DNA of 64,000 nucleotides from Thermoleophilaceae bacterium (lineage in GTDB: Bacteria; Actinomycetota; Thermoleophilia; Solirubrobacterales; Thermoleophilaceae): the NCBI GenBank assembly GCA_030447725.1, contig JAUJOQ010000008.1, positions 28,717 to 92,716 of the forward strand, in the 5' to 3' direction. This document shows positions 34,667 to 43,799 of the stretch, piece by piece. The position numbers were made by a program, and so were the translations under genes. Within the stretch, counting starts at the first letter, position 1. Every line of letters starts with the position of its first letter. The notes beneath the pieces are model-generated. The model worked only from the letters and a program-made list of their open reading frames with translations. It was not told the DNA's origin and did not search any database.

Positions 34667-35998
34667 CTAGACCCGTTCGCCCCGAGCGTCGTTGCTCCGG
34701 TTGCGGTCGATGCCCTTCTTCTTCAGGATGTCACGGCTCTGGGGCAGCGGCTGCTTCTTGTTGCGCTTGCCCTGATCGACCGAGCCGTGGTATTGCAGCT
34801 TCTTGTAGAAGAATGTGTTGGTCTTGTCGACCACGCCCTTCCTGGGGGCCTTCTCCGCCCAGCCGGAGGGGACCTCGCCGGCGTTGTCCCAGAGCGGCTC
34901 GCGGTTGCCCTGCTTCATCGACAGCCGACGCAGCCGCCGGATCCCGCCGCCGTAGACCTTGGAGAGACCACCGGAGACGGAAGAGCCCGGCGGCGCCTTG
35001 TAGAACGGGCTGTACTTGTCCGGAAAGCCCGGCATCGTGCAGCCGATGCACGCCCCGCCGGCGACCATGCAGCCACCCATGTGGTTGATCGCGCCGCGCT
35101 CGGTGATGTTGCATTGCACCACCGGCCCCCAGCAGCCGATCTCCACAAGGCACTCGTTGTCGCCCGGCTCCTCGGCGAACACCCCCTCCTCGTAGTAGCC
35201 CGCCTTCGGGCAGTGACGGTGCACCGTCTCCTCGAACAGCCACGCCGGACGGCCGAGCTCGTCGAACTTCGGCAGCGGCCCAAGGTTCTGCAGGAACAGG
35301 AGCACGGCAGCCACCGTCTCCGTGAAGTTGTCGCCAACCGGCGAGCAGCCGGGGACGTTGACAACCGGCACGCCGAGCGCCGAGCGATAGTCCTTGCCGA
35401 GGAAGTCGGTGAGGCTCATCGAGCCGGTGATGTTCCCGGCCGCCGCGGGGATCCCGCCCCAGGTCGCGCACGTGCCGATCGCGACGTAGGCGGCGGCGCC
35501 GGGAGCGAGCTTCCACAGCCAGTCCGTGACGCGGTTGGGCTGGTCGGTCTCAGACTCCGGGTCGAAGCCGCCGGCGCCCATCGCCGAGAAGTAGCCGATA
35601 TCGCTGGGAAACGCCTGATCGTCGGGCACCGAGCCCTCGAGCACCACGACGTAGGGCGCACCGAGCTCGCCGTTGACCGCAGCCTTCATCGGCCGGGTGA
35701 GCTCCGTGCCGGCGCCGGGGTTGAGCACGGGGTGATGCAGGATCACCTTGGGCAGGTTGGGAATCCGGCCGAGCAGCAGATCCTCGACCGAGGGGTTGGT
35801 CGCGCCCGTGGCGGCGATCGAGCAGCCGTCGCAGCTCATGCCGGCGATCCAGAAGACGTGGACCTCGTTCAGCGGACCGACGGGGCTGCCGCCGAGACCC
35901 CCGAGGCCGATCGGGTAGTCGGCACCGAACACCGCGCCCGCGTGGGGCACCTGTTGAAGCTTGAGCTTCTCCCCGTAGGGATGTGGATCATATGCCAT
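34667..35998 (-). CDS. hhyS: [NiFe]-hydrogenase small subunit, group 1h-like (hydrogenase 1)
   Basis: 443 residues. Iron-sulfur ligands appear in SCDGCS (near residue 56), GTCATWGGIPAA, GCSPVGDNF, HRHCPKAGYYEEG, CLVEIGCWGPVVQC and GGACIGCTMPGFPD. It has no Tat signal or membrane anchor, in line with cytosol-facing group 1h enzymes. ATG 35998 follows GGGGAGG. It heads an operon running through the large subunit, accessory proteins and the MoxR/VWA pair. Confidence 0.93.
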   Translation of the reverse strand: MAYDPHPYGEKLKLQQVPHAGAVFGADYPIGLGGLGGSPVGPLNEVHVFWIAGMSCDGCSIAATGATNPSVEDLLLGRIPNLPKVILHHPVLNPGAGTELTRPMKAAVNGELGAPYVVVLEGSVPDDQAFPSDIGYFSAMGAGGFDPESETDQPNRVTDWLWKLAPGAAAYVAIGTCATWGGIPAAAGNITGSMSLTDFLGKDYRSALGVPVVNVPGCSPVGDNFTETVAAVLLFLQNLGPLPKFDELGRPAWLFEETVHRHCPKAGYYEEGVFAEEPGDNECLVEIGCWGPVVQCNITERGAINHMGGCMVAGGACIGCTMPGFPDKYSPFYKAPPGSSVSGGLSKVYGGGIRRLRRLSMKQGNREPLWDNAGEVPSGWAEKAPRKGVVDKTNTFFYKKLQYHGSVDQGKRNKKQPLPQSRDILKKKGIDRNRSNDARGERV

Positions 35999-36074
35999 AG
36001 TCTCGCTGCCTCCCCTTCCTGCCTGGACCCAGCTACTGTGTGCATAGTACATATACGAGAAGCTCCTGCGCGCT

Positions 36075-36107
36075 CCGGCGAGCAATGGGCACATTGCCGC
36101 TCGCCGG
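36075..36107. promoter_or_regulatory. Inverted repeat in the divergent hydrogenase 1 promoter region
   Basis: Between hhyS (starts 35998, minus) and the gene at 36123 (plus), arms 36075-36083 and 36099-36107 pair over 9 bp (CCGGCGAGC/GCTCGCCGG), and AATG/CATT extend the stem across a 3-nt bulge. It could be an operator for a regulator of both genes. An AT-rich box at 36044-36055 (TACTAT and TATATG on the minus strand) may include the -10 of hhyS; no good -35 was found. Confidence 0.4.
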
Positions 36108-36122
36108 CCGCCACGGCATTCG

Positions 36123-36704
36123 ATGAGTGACGGGGGCGGCGGCTTCGTCCCGGTCGACACCGGGCTCGTGCTCCAGACGCTGGTCGAGCGGATGTTCGGG
36201 ATCATCGAGGGCCGCCGCGGCGACGAGCCTCCTGAGCCCGTCGCCGCCGTGTTGGCGGCTACCGACCTGCCCGTCGCAAGCGGCCACCCACGGCTCGAGG
36301 CCGACCTGCGCCACGCCGGCTACCTCGCGCGGGTCGTCGAGGTCGAGCTGTTCGAGCCCGCGCGGCGGCCGGCCGAATGGATCGGTGAGATGCTCACCGA
36401 CTGCTTCGCCTCAGCCGCGAGCTGGGACGAGGCGGTGGCGGGCGCCTGTGCCGAGCTAGCCCGCTCCGAGCCGCTGGGCAAGCCGGACCCCGATGACGAG
36501 GCGGCGAAGAGCTGGCAGGTCCCCGGGCCCGGCGGGCACGTCCGCCACTACCTCGCCCGGCGCACGATCGAGGATTACCTCCGCGATGCCGAGGCCCCGG
36601 TCGAGGACCCCGCCGAGCTCAAGCGCCCGTGGCTGTACGGCTTCTTCGTGCGCGCGTGCGAGGAGACGCTGCCGAGGGAGGCGGCACTCGGCGGCGCGGA
36701 GTGA
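36123..36704 (+). CDS. Hypothetical protein between the two hydrogenase operons
   Basis: 193 residues, soluble, acidic, no Cys cluster. Features: LVLQTLVERMFGIIEGRRG, a helical middle region and GGHVRHYLARRTIEDYLRD. The gene is divergent from hhyS and converges with the second large-subunit gene (6-bp gap). The location suggests a hydrogenase accessory role, but I recognise no family. Confidence 0.65.
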   Translation: MSDGGGGFVPVDTGLVLQTLVERMFGIIEGRRGDEPPEPVAAVLAATDLPVASGHPRLEADLRHAGYLARVVEVELFEPARRPAEWIGEMLTDCFASAASWDEAVAGACAELARSEPLGKPDPDDEAAKSWQVPGPGGHVRHYLARRTIEDYLRDAEAPVEDPAELKRPWLYGFFVRACEETLPREAALGGAE

Positions 36705-36710
36705 GGCCCG

Positions 36711-38399
36711 TCAGTGCGTCGCGCAGGTCATGCAGGGATCGAAGCTGCGGATGGTGCGCAGCACATCGATGCAGCGTTCGCGATTCGCCGTGCTGAGCAG
36801 TGGTGTCCCGATGACGGCCGCCTCGCAGGGCCCCGGCTTGCCGGAGTCGTCGCGGGGGGACATGTTGAACGTCGAGGGGCCGACGATCTGGTAGCTCTGG
36901 ATCACCTGACCGTCGAGCGTCACGTGGTGGCTGAGGTAGCCGCGGTTGCCCCCCCATAGCCCGGTCGCCTGACGACCGTCCTTCGGGACCTTGTAGTGCG
37001 TGGAGACGCCGGCGTCGGGACCGCCCCTGCGCAGAAGGTCCAGGGCGATCACCTGATTCTCGTATGCGACCAGAGCCGAGAAGGCGAGCGCGTACGCCTG
37101 GGCGCGGTTGCGCTCGAGCGCGCCCCAACGCTCCGGGATCCGCCACTCGATCTCGGTTGCGGGCAGCGCTCCCTGGGGTATCGCCAGCCGGAGGCTGTGG
37201 CCGGTCGGCTCGATGAAGCTGCGGTGCGGCACCTTGTCGGCGATCGCAGTCGCCCACAGGCGCGCGTAGGCCCCGGTCTCCATCGGCTCGCGGTCCCAGC
37301 GCGCAGCGGTCGACCACGAGTACTTTCGCGACGGGTCGGCCTCTCCGGGCTGAGGGATCGTCTCCTTGTTAGAGGGATGGCGGGCCGAAAGCCGGTTGGG
37401 ACCCGCGCCGTTTCCGGACCCCCCCGCCCGTCCGGAGCCCCAGTCCTCATAGAAGGAGTGGCCCACGAACTCCTCGACGCCCGTGTTGATCCTGCGAGCA
37501 TCGCTGGTGCGCACCCTGCCGTCGACGATCGCGCCCGGCGTGGACCAGCGCCGCTCGGCCCAGGAGGAGGCGGCCTCGAACGTCCCGTCGTAGGCGAAGG
37601 GGTCATCCCACAGGCCGAGGTCGATGAAGTTCGCTCGCCCCCGGCCGACCTCGCGAAAGCGCGGGTCGGCCTCGAAGAAGAAGTCGACGATGTCGTCCCA
37701 GACCGCCACCACCTTCTGCGAGTAGTCGAAGAACTCGGCCACCCTGAAGAACATCAGCTGGAGATCCGACGCGTTGATATGGGCGCTGAGGCCACCCGGG
37801 ACGATCGTCTGAGGGTGCGGGTACTTTCCACCGAGCAACACGTAGGCCTCGCGCGCGCGGCGGCTCATCCCGAGCGCCTCGGTGTAGAGCTTGCCGCTGA
37901 ACCGGGTCATGGCGGTCATGATGTCGGCGATCAGCGCGAAGCCGTGCGTGGCCCGGCCCGGGGCCGGGGTCTGCAGCGCGCGCTCCCACAGCTCGGGGTT
38001 GGTCTCGCGCACCACCGGCTCGGAGTAGTCCGGGCCGACGCGGGTGAACAGGTGGGTCGGGCGGTCGTACAGGTCTTCGACCGCGACCATCAGGTTGCGC
38101 CCGACGATGCCCATCGGCGGCGGCTGTACCCCGAAAGCCATCTCCAGGGCCAGCGCCGATGCCGTGGAGTGCACCCCACCGCAGACCCCGCAGGCACGGC
38201 TCGAGACGAAGATCGCGTCGCGCGGGTCGCGCCCCTCCAGGATCACCTCATAGCCGCGAAACAGCGTCGCGAGGGCGTGGGCGTCGAGCACCTGGCCGCC
38301 CTCGATATCGACCGCCGTCTGGAAGGACAGCGCCCCCGCCACTCGCGTGACCGGATTGAAGTCCACCCGCCGGGCGCCGGTCGTGGGCACAGCTGACAT
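36711..38399 (-). CDS. [NiFe]-hydrogenase large subunit 2, lacking the C-terminal maturation peptide
   Basis: 562 residues, clearly paralogous to hydrogenase 1. L1: Cys70, Cys73, His77 (RACGVCGGVH). L2: Cys556, Cys559, His562 (DPCMTCATH), where His562 is the final residue. The stop codon sits exactly at the normal cleavage point, so no endopeptidase step should be needed. It also lacks the 50-residue N-terminal extension of hydrogenase 1. The ATG immediately follows the small-subunit stop, with AGGAG 6 nt upstream. Confidence 0.92.
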   Translation of the reverse strand: MSAVPTTGARRVDFNPVTRVAGALSFQTAVDIEGGQVLDAHALATLFRGYEVILEGRDPRDAIFVSSRACGVCGGVHSTASALALEMAFGVQPPPMGIVGRNLMVAVEDLYDRPTHLFTRVGPDYSEPVVRETNPELWERALQTPAPGRATHGFALIADIMTAMTRFSGKLYTEALGMSRRAREAYVLLGGKYPHPQTIVPGGLSAHINASDLQLMFFRVAEFFDYSQKVVAVWDDIVDFFFEADPRFREVGRGRANFIDLGLWDDPFAYDGTFEAASSWAERRWSTPGAIVDGRVRTSDARRINTGVEEFVGHSFYEDWGSGRAGGSGNGAGPNRLSARHPSNKETIPQPGEADPSRKYSWSTAARWDREPMETGAYARLWATAIADKVPHRSFIEPTGHSLRLAIPQGALPATEIEWRIPERWGALERNRAQAYALAFSALVAYENQVIALDLLRRGGPDAGVSTHYKVPKDGRQATGLWGGNRGYLSHHVTLDGQVIQSYQIVGPSTFNMSPRDDSGKPGPCEAAVIGTPLLSTANRERCIDVLRTIRSFDPCMTCATH

Positions 38400-39698
38400 C
38401 TAGATCTCCTCCCGCGACCTGATCCGCTCGCCCAGCACGTCGACGTGCCGGGTGTGATCAACGCCCTTCTGGGTCAGGATGTCACGGCTTTGGGGCAGCG
38501 GCTGCTTCTTGTTGCGCGCGGCGTGGTTGACCGACCCGCGGTACTGCAGCTTCTTGTAGAAGTAGGCGTTCACCTTGTCGACCGGATCGCGCTTGCCCTT
38601 CGCACGCCCCCAGCCGGTCGGGACGTTCTCGGCGTTGTCCCACATCGGCTCGCGGTTGCCGCTCTTCATCGACATCCGGCGCAAGCGGCGAATCCCGCCA
38701 CCGTAGACCTTGGAGATGCCGCCGGAGATCGCCGAGCCCGGAGGCGCCTTGTAGAAGGGGCTGTACTTGTCCGGAAAGCCCGGCATCGTGCAGCCGATGC
38801 ACGCGCCGCCGGCGACCATGCAGCCACCCATGTGGTTGACCGCGCCGCGCTCGACGATGTTGCACTGCACAACCGGTCCCCAGCAGCCGATCTCCACCAG
38901 GCACTCGGTGTCGCCCGGCTCCTCGGCGAACACCCCCTCCTCGTAGTAGCCCGCCTTCGGGCAGTGACGGTGCACCGTCTGCTCGAACTGCCACGCGGGA
39001 CGGCCGAGCTCGTCGAAGTCGGGCAGCGGCGCGATGCCCTCGAGGTACTGGAGCAGCTCGGCGAGCGCCTCGGTGAAGTTGTCGCCGACCGGGGCACAGC
39101 CCGGGACGTTGACCACCGGCACGCCGCGAGCGGAGCGGTAGTCCACTCCAAGGTAGTCCATCAGGCCCATCGAGCCGGTGATGTTGCCGGCCGCCGCGGG
39201 GATTCCCCCCCAGGTCGCGCACGTGCCGATCGCGACCGACGCCGCGGCGCCGGGAGCCAGCGCCCAGATCCAGTCGCTGGTCCGAAGCGGCTGCTCTGAC
39301 GCCCGCGCCGAAGGCAGCGAGCGCGGCCAGTCCGAACCGACGCCGAGACCCGCAAACTGGCCCGCGCGCTCGAGGCTCTGGTCGTCGGGGATGGAGCCCT
39401 CGACCACCATCACGTACGGCGCACCGAGCGTACCTTCGGCCGCCTGGCGGTAGGGCTCCACGAAGTCCTGGCCGGAGTCATCGGCGAGCATCGGGTGGTG
39501 GAGCACCACCTGCGGCAGGGCGGGGATCCTGCCCAGCACCATGTCCTCCACCGACGGGGTGATCGCACCCAGCGTGGACACCGAGCAGCCGTCGCAGCTC
39601 ATCCCCGCGAGCCAGAAGACGTGTACGACGCCCGTGGACTGGCCCCCCCGGGCCCCACCGATGCCGCTTCCAAGTCGAGGCGCTGCCTCTCGAGCCAT
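38400..39698 (-). CDS. [NiFe]-hydrogenase small subunit 2
   Basis: 432 residues, paralogous to the subunit at 34,667 with the same iron-sulfur motifs (SCDGCS, GTCATWGG, GCAPVGDNF, HRHCPKAGYYEEG, GGACIGCTMPG) and no signal peptide. ATG 39698 is chosen over an upstream in-frame start because AGGAGG lies about 6 nt before it. Forms a two-gene unit with large subunit 2. The presence of two related pairs side by side points to local duplication followed by divergence. Confidence 0.92.
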   Translation of the reverse strand: MAREAAPRLGSGIGGARGGQSTGVVHVFWLAGMSCDGCSVSTLGAITPSVEDMVLGRIPALPQVVLHHPMLADDSGQDFVEPYRQAAEGTLGAPYVMVVEGSIPDDQSLERAGQFAGLGVGSDWPRSLPSARASEQPLRTSDWIWALAPGAAASVAIGTCATWGGIPAAAGNITGSMGLMDYLGVDYRSARGVPVVNVPGCAPVGDNFTEALAELLQYLEGIAPLPDFDELGRPAWQFEQTVHRHCPKAGYYEEGVFAEEPGDTECLVEIGCWGPVVQCNIVERGAVNHMGGCMVAGGACIGCTMPGFPDKYSPFYKAPPGSAISGGISKVYGGGIRRLRRMSMKSGNREPMWDNAENVPTGWGRAKGKRDPVDKVNAYFYKKLQYRGSVNHAARNKKQPLPQSRDILTQKGVDHTRHVDVLGERIRSREEI

Positions 39699-39767
39699 CC
39701 GCTTCCTCCTCCCCACGACGCCGCTAAGTGCGCCGCTACCCTACTGGTCAGACCGCCAGCCCGGTAG

Positions 39768-39780
39768 GTGTACCATACAC
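39768..39780. promoter_or_regulatory. Short inverted repeat in the hydrogenase 2 / hypC divergent region
   Basis: GTGTA and TACAC flank a 3-nt centre at 39768-39780 in the 191-bp gap between small subunit 2 (minus) and hypC (plus). The element is a candidate operator. A further hairpin (CGGCC/GGCCG) lies just before the hypC ribosome-binding site. Confidence 0.3.
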
Positions 39781-39889
39781 ATAGCGGGGAGGCAAAGGGG
39801 AGAATTGGCATGCACGGAGACTTCGTAGGCTACGCTCATAGCCCGGTTTCGAACGGGCGGCCAGTGGCCGCCGGGAGGATCATCTAGAT

Positions 39890-40168
39890 ATGTGCCTCGG
39901 CATTCCCGGCCAGATCGTCGAGCTGGTCGACTTTCATCATCACATCGCGAAGGCCGAGGTCTCCGGCGTACGGCGCAACGTGAACATCGGTCTGCTCACC
40001 GAGGGTCCCGACGCCGTGGGCGTGGGCGATTGGGTGCTGATCCACGTCGGCTTTGCGATGTCGAAGATCGACGAGGAGGAGGCGCGGTCCACGCGCGAGT
40101 TCCTCATCTCTCTCGGAGAGCCCTTCGAGGCCGAGCTCGACGAGCTGGAGCAGAGCTCGATCGAATGA
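39890..40168 (+). CDS. hypC: Hydrogenase assembly chaperone HypC
   Basis: 92 residues. MCLGIPGQIVE at the N-terminus has the essential Cys2, and VLIHVGFAMSKID has the conserved His. HypC carries the Fe(CN)2CO intermediate with HypD and delivers it to the large subunit. GGGAGG precedes the ATG. First gene of the hypC-SIS-hypD-hypE unit. Confidence 0.95.
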   Translation: MCLGIPGQIVELVDFHHHIAKAEVSGVRRNVNIGLLTEGPDAVGVGDWVLIHVGFAMSKIDEEEARSTREFLISLGEPFEAELDELEQSSIE

Positions 40169-41556
40169 GCGCCCCGCCGGCCACGAGCGACCGCGCCATC
40201 GCCGGCCAGGACCGTCTCGCCTCGAGTGTCACCGACCGCGAGCGCGCGCTGGCGGTCTTCTTCGAGCACGAGCAGGCACAGCTCGCGCGCGCCTGCCATG
40301 AGCTGGCGCGGACCTTCGCGCGCGGCGGCACGCTCGTCGCCTTCGGCACCGGCGCCGCCGCCACCGACGCGGCCCACGTCGCGGTCGAGTTCATGCACCC
40401 CGTGATAGTGGGCAAGCGGGCGCTGCCGGCGCTCGCGCTCACCAATGACGCCACCGGCGCGGCACGCGGCAGCCGGCTGGCGGGCGCGGGCGACATCGCC
40501 ATTGCGATCGCGCACGGACCGCCGGACCCGGCGGTCGAGCGCTTCCTCGACGGCGCGCGCGGGCGCGGAGCGGTCACGGTCGCCTTCGGGGCCGCCGGCT
40601 CGATGCCCACGGCCGACCACGGCTTCCCGGTGGCCAGCGAGGATCCCGAGATCGTGCAGGAGGTGCACGAGACCGCCTACCACGTTCTGTGGGAGCTCGT
40701 GCACGTGTTCTTCGAGCAGCCGGGGCTGCTCGACGAGGCGTGCATCACCTGCGGCGACGTGGCCGTGGAGGCCACCGTGGCGGCCGTGCGCGGTGCGACG
40801 GCGATCGTCGAGCGCGACGGCGCGCGCGAGGAGGTTGCCGTCGAGCTCGTCGAGGATGTCCGCGAGGGGGACGTGCTGCTCTGCCACGCCGGCGTCGCGC
40901 TCGAGCGGCTGGCCGCGGGTGAGGGCGAGGCGCAGGGCGACGACCCGAGCGGCTTTCTCTACCCCTTCATGTCCTCCGCTGCGCCGGCGGACCTCGACGC
41001 GGTGCTCGCAGACGTGGGCGCGTCGAGCGTACGGAAGGCGCGCGACGCGATCGAGCTGCGGGGCAGCATCGACCTCGACGCCGTCCGTGCGTGCGCCGCG
41101 GCGGTGCGCGAGCGTCTTGACCGCGGCGGCCGGCTGATCGCGTTCGGCAACGGCGGCTCCTCGACCGACGCCCAGGATCTCGCCTCGGACGCGCTGGCGC
41201 GCGGCTGGCCGGCGCTGGCGCTGAACGACGACGTGGCGACGATAACCGCGGTGGGCAACGACGTCGGCTTTCAGAACGTCTTCTCGCGCCAGCTGATCCC
41301 GCTCGCGCGGCCCGCCGACGTGGCGGTCGCGATCACCACCAGCGGCTCGTCGGCGAACGCGCTTGCGGGTCTGGAGGAGGCTCACCGGCGGACGCTGCTC
41401 ACGATCGGAATCGCCGGCTACGACGGCGGCCGGCTGGCCGAGCTCGACTGGCTTGACCACCTGTTCGTGGTGGGCAGCGACTACATCCCGCGCCTGCAGG
41501 AGGCGCACGCGACCATCTATCACCTGATTCTCGAAGCGATTGGAGAGGCACCATGA
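40165..41556 (+). CDS. SIS-HypC-SIS fusion protein
   Basis: 463 residues in three parts. Residues about 30-185 form a GmhA-like SIS domain (LVAFGTGAAATDAAHVAVEF), about 193-250 a HypC-like module (CITCGDVAVEATVAAV, GDVLLCHAGVALERL, without the N-terminal MC), and about 275-463 a second SIS domain (LIAFGNGGSSTDAQDLASD, AITTSGSSANAL, YIPRLQEAHATIYH). GmhA-like SIS proteins occur in actinobacterial hyp clusters; this fusion suggests a direct role in iron-ligand assembly, which is inference. ATGA overlaps on both sides with hypC and hypD. Confidence 0.85.
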   Translation: MSAPPATSDRAIAGQDRLASSVTDRERALAVFFEHEQAQLARACHELARTFARGGTLVAFGTGAAATDAAHVAVEFMHPVIVGKRALPALALTNDATGAARGSRLAGAGDIAIAIAHGPPDPAVERFLDGARGRGAVTVAFGAAGSMPTADHGFPVASEDPEIVQEVHETAYHVLWELVHVFFEQPGLLDEACITCGDVAVEATVAAVRGATAIVERDGAREEVAVELVEDVREGDVLLCHAGVALERLAAGEGEAQGDDPSGFLYPFMSSAAPADLDAVLADVGASSVRKARDAIELRGSIDLDAVRACAAAVRERLDRGGRLIAFGNGGSSTDAQDLASDALARGWPALALNDDVATITAVGNDVGFQNVFSRQLIPLARPADVAVAITTSGSSANALAGLEEAHRRTLLTIGIAGYDGGRLAELDWLDHLFVVGSDYIPRLQEAHATIYHLILEAIGEAP

Positions 41557-42692
41557 GCATGCGATTCGTCGACGAGTACCGCTCCGGAGAGGTGGCCAAG
41601 CGCCTCGCCGCGGAGATCGAGGAGCTGGCCGAGCCCGGCCGCCACTACAAGGTGATGGAGGTATGCGGCGGGCACACGCACTCGATCTACCAGCACGGTG
41701 TGGAGGACCTCCTGCCGCCGGAGGTGGAGCTGGTGCACGGTCCCGGCTGCCCGGTGTGCGTGATCCCGATGGGGCGCCAGGACGACGCGATCGCGATCGC
41801 CGAGCGACCGGAGGTGATCTTCACCACCTTCGGGGACATGATGCGGGTGCCGGCGTCGAACGGGTCGCTGCTAGACGCCAAGTCGCGTGGCGCCGACGTG
41901 CGGATGGTGTACTCGCCGCTCGACGCGCTCAAGATCGCGCGGGACAACCCCGACCGCCAGGTGGTGTTCTTCGCTATCGGCTTCGAGACCACGACGCCCT
42001 CGACCGCAATCACGCTGCTGCGCGCTCGCGCGGAGGGGATCCGCAACTTCTCCCTGTTCGCCAACCACGTGACGATCATCCCGGCGATCCGCGCGATTCT
42101 CGACTCGCCCGACCTTCGTCTGGACGGCTTCATCGGCCCCGGCCACGTGGCCACCGTGATCGGCACGCGCCCGTTCCGGTTCATCGCGCGAGACTGGCAG
42201 CGCCCGGTGGTGGTGTCGGGCTTCGAGCCGCTCGACGTGCTCCAGGGCGTGCACATGGTGCTCTCCCAGTTGCGCGATGGACGCTACGAGATCGAGAACC
42301 AGTACAGCCGCGTGGTCCGCGACGCCGGCAATCCGGCGGCGATGAAGGCGATCGGCGAGACGATGGAGCTGCGCACCACCTTCGAGTGGCGCGGGCTTGG
42401 CTTCATCTCCCAGAGCGCGCTGAAGCTGCGGCCGGAGTTCGCCGACTGGGATGCCGAGGTGCTCTACGAGGTGCCCGGCGTGCGGGTGGCCGACCCCAAG
42501 GCGTGCCAGTGCGGCGAGGTGCTCAAGGGCGTGATCAAGCCCTGGGAGTGCAAGGTCTTCGGCACCGCTTGTACGCCGGAGCATCCGATCGGCACCTGCA
42601 TGGTCTCCAGCGAGGGGGCGTGCGCCGCGTACTACAACTACGGCCGCCACGCCGGCAGGCGGCGGCGCGAGGAGGCGCCTGTCCCCGCGTGA
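41553..42692 (+). CDS. hypD: Hydrogenase maturation protein HypD
   Basis: 379 residues. Cys38 (EVCGGHTH), Cys66 and Cys69 (GPGCPVCV) and the C-terminal cluster cysteines (KACQCGEVLKG, ECKVFGTAC, GTCMVSSEGAC) are present. HypD with HypC builds the Fe(CN)2CO unit. Start overlaps the SIS gene stop (ATGA). Confidence 0.96.
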   Translation: MSMRFVDEYRSGEVAKRLAAEIEELAEPGRHYKVMEVCGGHTHSIYQHGVEDLLPPEVELVHGPGCPVCVIPMGRQDDAIAIAERPEVIFTTFGDMMRVPASNGSLLDAKSRGADVRMVYSPLDALKIARDNPDRQVVFFAIGFETTTPSTAITLLRARAEGIRNFSLFANHVTIIPAIRAILDSPDLRLDGFIGPGHVATVIGTRPFRFIARDWQRPVVVSGFEPLDVLQGVHMVLSQLRDGRYEIENQYSRVVRDAGNPAAMKAIGETMELRTTFEWRGLGFISQSALKLRPEFADWDAEVLYEVPGVRVADPKACQCGEVLKGVIKPWECKVFGTACTPEHPIGTCMVSSEGACAAYYNYGRHAGRRRREEAPVPA

Positions 42693-43795
42693 GCGACCGG
42701 CCGGCGCGCACCGAGGAGGAGGTGCTCGACGCGATCGAGCGCCGCCGCCGGCGCCCGGTGCGCAAGCTGCTCGACGACCGGATCACGCTGTCCCACGGGG
42801 CCGGGGGCAAGGCGAGCCGCACCCTCGTCGAGGCGCTCTTCCTTGCCGAGCTGCGCAACCCGCTGCTCGAGGCGCTTGGCGACAGCGCGGTCTTCCAAGC
42901 GAGCTCAAACGGCGCCGCCGGACCCCGCCTCGCGTTCTCGACGGACTCCTCCGTCGTGAAGCCGCTGTTCTTCCCCGGCGGGAACATCGGGGAGCTGGCC
43001 GTGAACGGGACCGTCAACGACATCGCGATGTCCGGCGCCCGGCCGCTGGTGCTGTCGGCGGGGTTCATCCTCGAGGAGGGCTTCCCCGTTGCGGACCTCC
43101 AGCGGGTGGTCGCCTCGATGGCCGCCGCTGCCCGCGTGGCAGGCGTGGCGGTCGTGACCGGGGACACCAAGGTCGTAGAGCGCGGCAAGGCAGATGGCAT
43201 GTACATCAACACCGCCGGGATAGGGGTGATGGAGCGCGACCTCGACCTCTCCCCCGCCGCTGTGCGCGCCGGCGACCGCGTGCTCGTGTCGGGAACCATC
43301 GGCGACCACGGCACCGCCGTCATGATTGCGCGCGGCGACCTCGAGCTCGAGGTCGACCTCGAGAGCGATACCGCCCCGCTGGCCGAGATCACCGCCGTCC
43401 TACTCGACGCCGTCGGCGACGACGTGCGCTGCCTGCGCGACCCCACCCGTGGCGGGCTCGCGACCGTGCTCGCCGAGCTCGCCCTCGAGACGGAGCTCAG
43501 CATCATGATCGACGAGCCCTCGCTGCCGATCGCGCCCGCCGTGCACGGCGCCTGCGAGATCCTCGGCCTCTATCCCCTGTACATCGCCAACGAGGGCAAG
43601 CTCGCCGCGATCGTCGCCCCCGAGGCCGCCGAAACGGCCCTTGCCGCGCTGCGTTCCCATCCCCTCGGCCGGGACGCCGCGATCGTCGCCGAGGTCCGCG
43701 AAGAACCGCCCGGCCTCGTGCTGCTGCGCACCGGGATCGGCGGCAGCCGCGTGGTCGACATGCTGGCCGGGGACCCGCTGCCGCGGATCTGCTGA
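42689..43795 (+). CDS. hypE: Hydrogenase maturation protein HypE
   Basis: 368 residues; ITLSHGAGGKASRTLVE near the N-terminus, GTVNDIAMSGARPLVLSAGF, DTKVVERGKADGMY, RDPTRGGLATVLAE, and the characteristic end PRIC whose terminal Cys carries the thiocyanate. GTG 42689 overlaps the hypD stop. An uninterrupted frame upstream would make a false HypD/HypE fusion; the GTGA overlap and the family length argue against it. Confidence 0.95.
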   Translation: MSDRPARTEEEVLDAIERRRRRPVRKLLDDRITLSHGAGGKASRTLVEALFLAELRNPLLEALGDSAVFQASSNGAAGPRLAFSTDSSVVKPLFFPGGNIGELAVNGTVNDIAMSGARPLVLSAGFILEEGFPVADLQRVVASMAAAARVAGVAVVTGDTKVVERGKADGMYINTAGIGVMERDLDLSPAAVRAGDRVLVSGTIGDHGTAVMIARGDLELEVDLESDTAPLAEITAVLLDAVGDDVRCLRDPTRGGLATVLAELALETELSIMIDEPSLPIAPAVHGACEILGLYPLYIANEGKLAAIVAPEAAETALAALRSHPLGRDAAIVAEVREEPPGLVLLRTGIGGSRVVDMLAGDPLPRIC

Positions 43796-43799
43796 GCCC

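Noticed and set aside
41540..43795. A single 751-residue HypD/HypE-like fusion
   Set aside because: The upstream part of this frame is antisense-like noise in the HypD region; HypD is encoded in another frame (41,553-42,692) and HypE starts at the GTGA overlap at 42,689.
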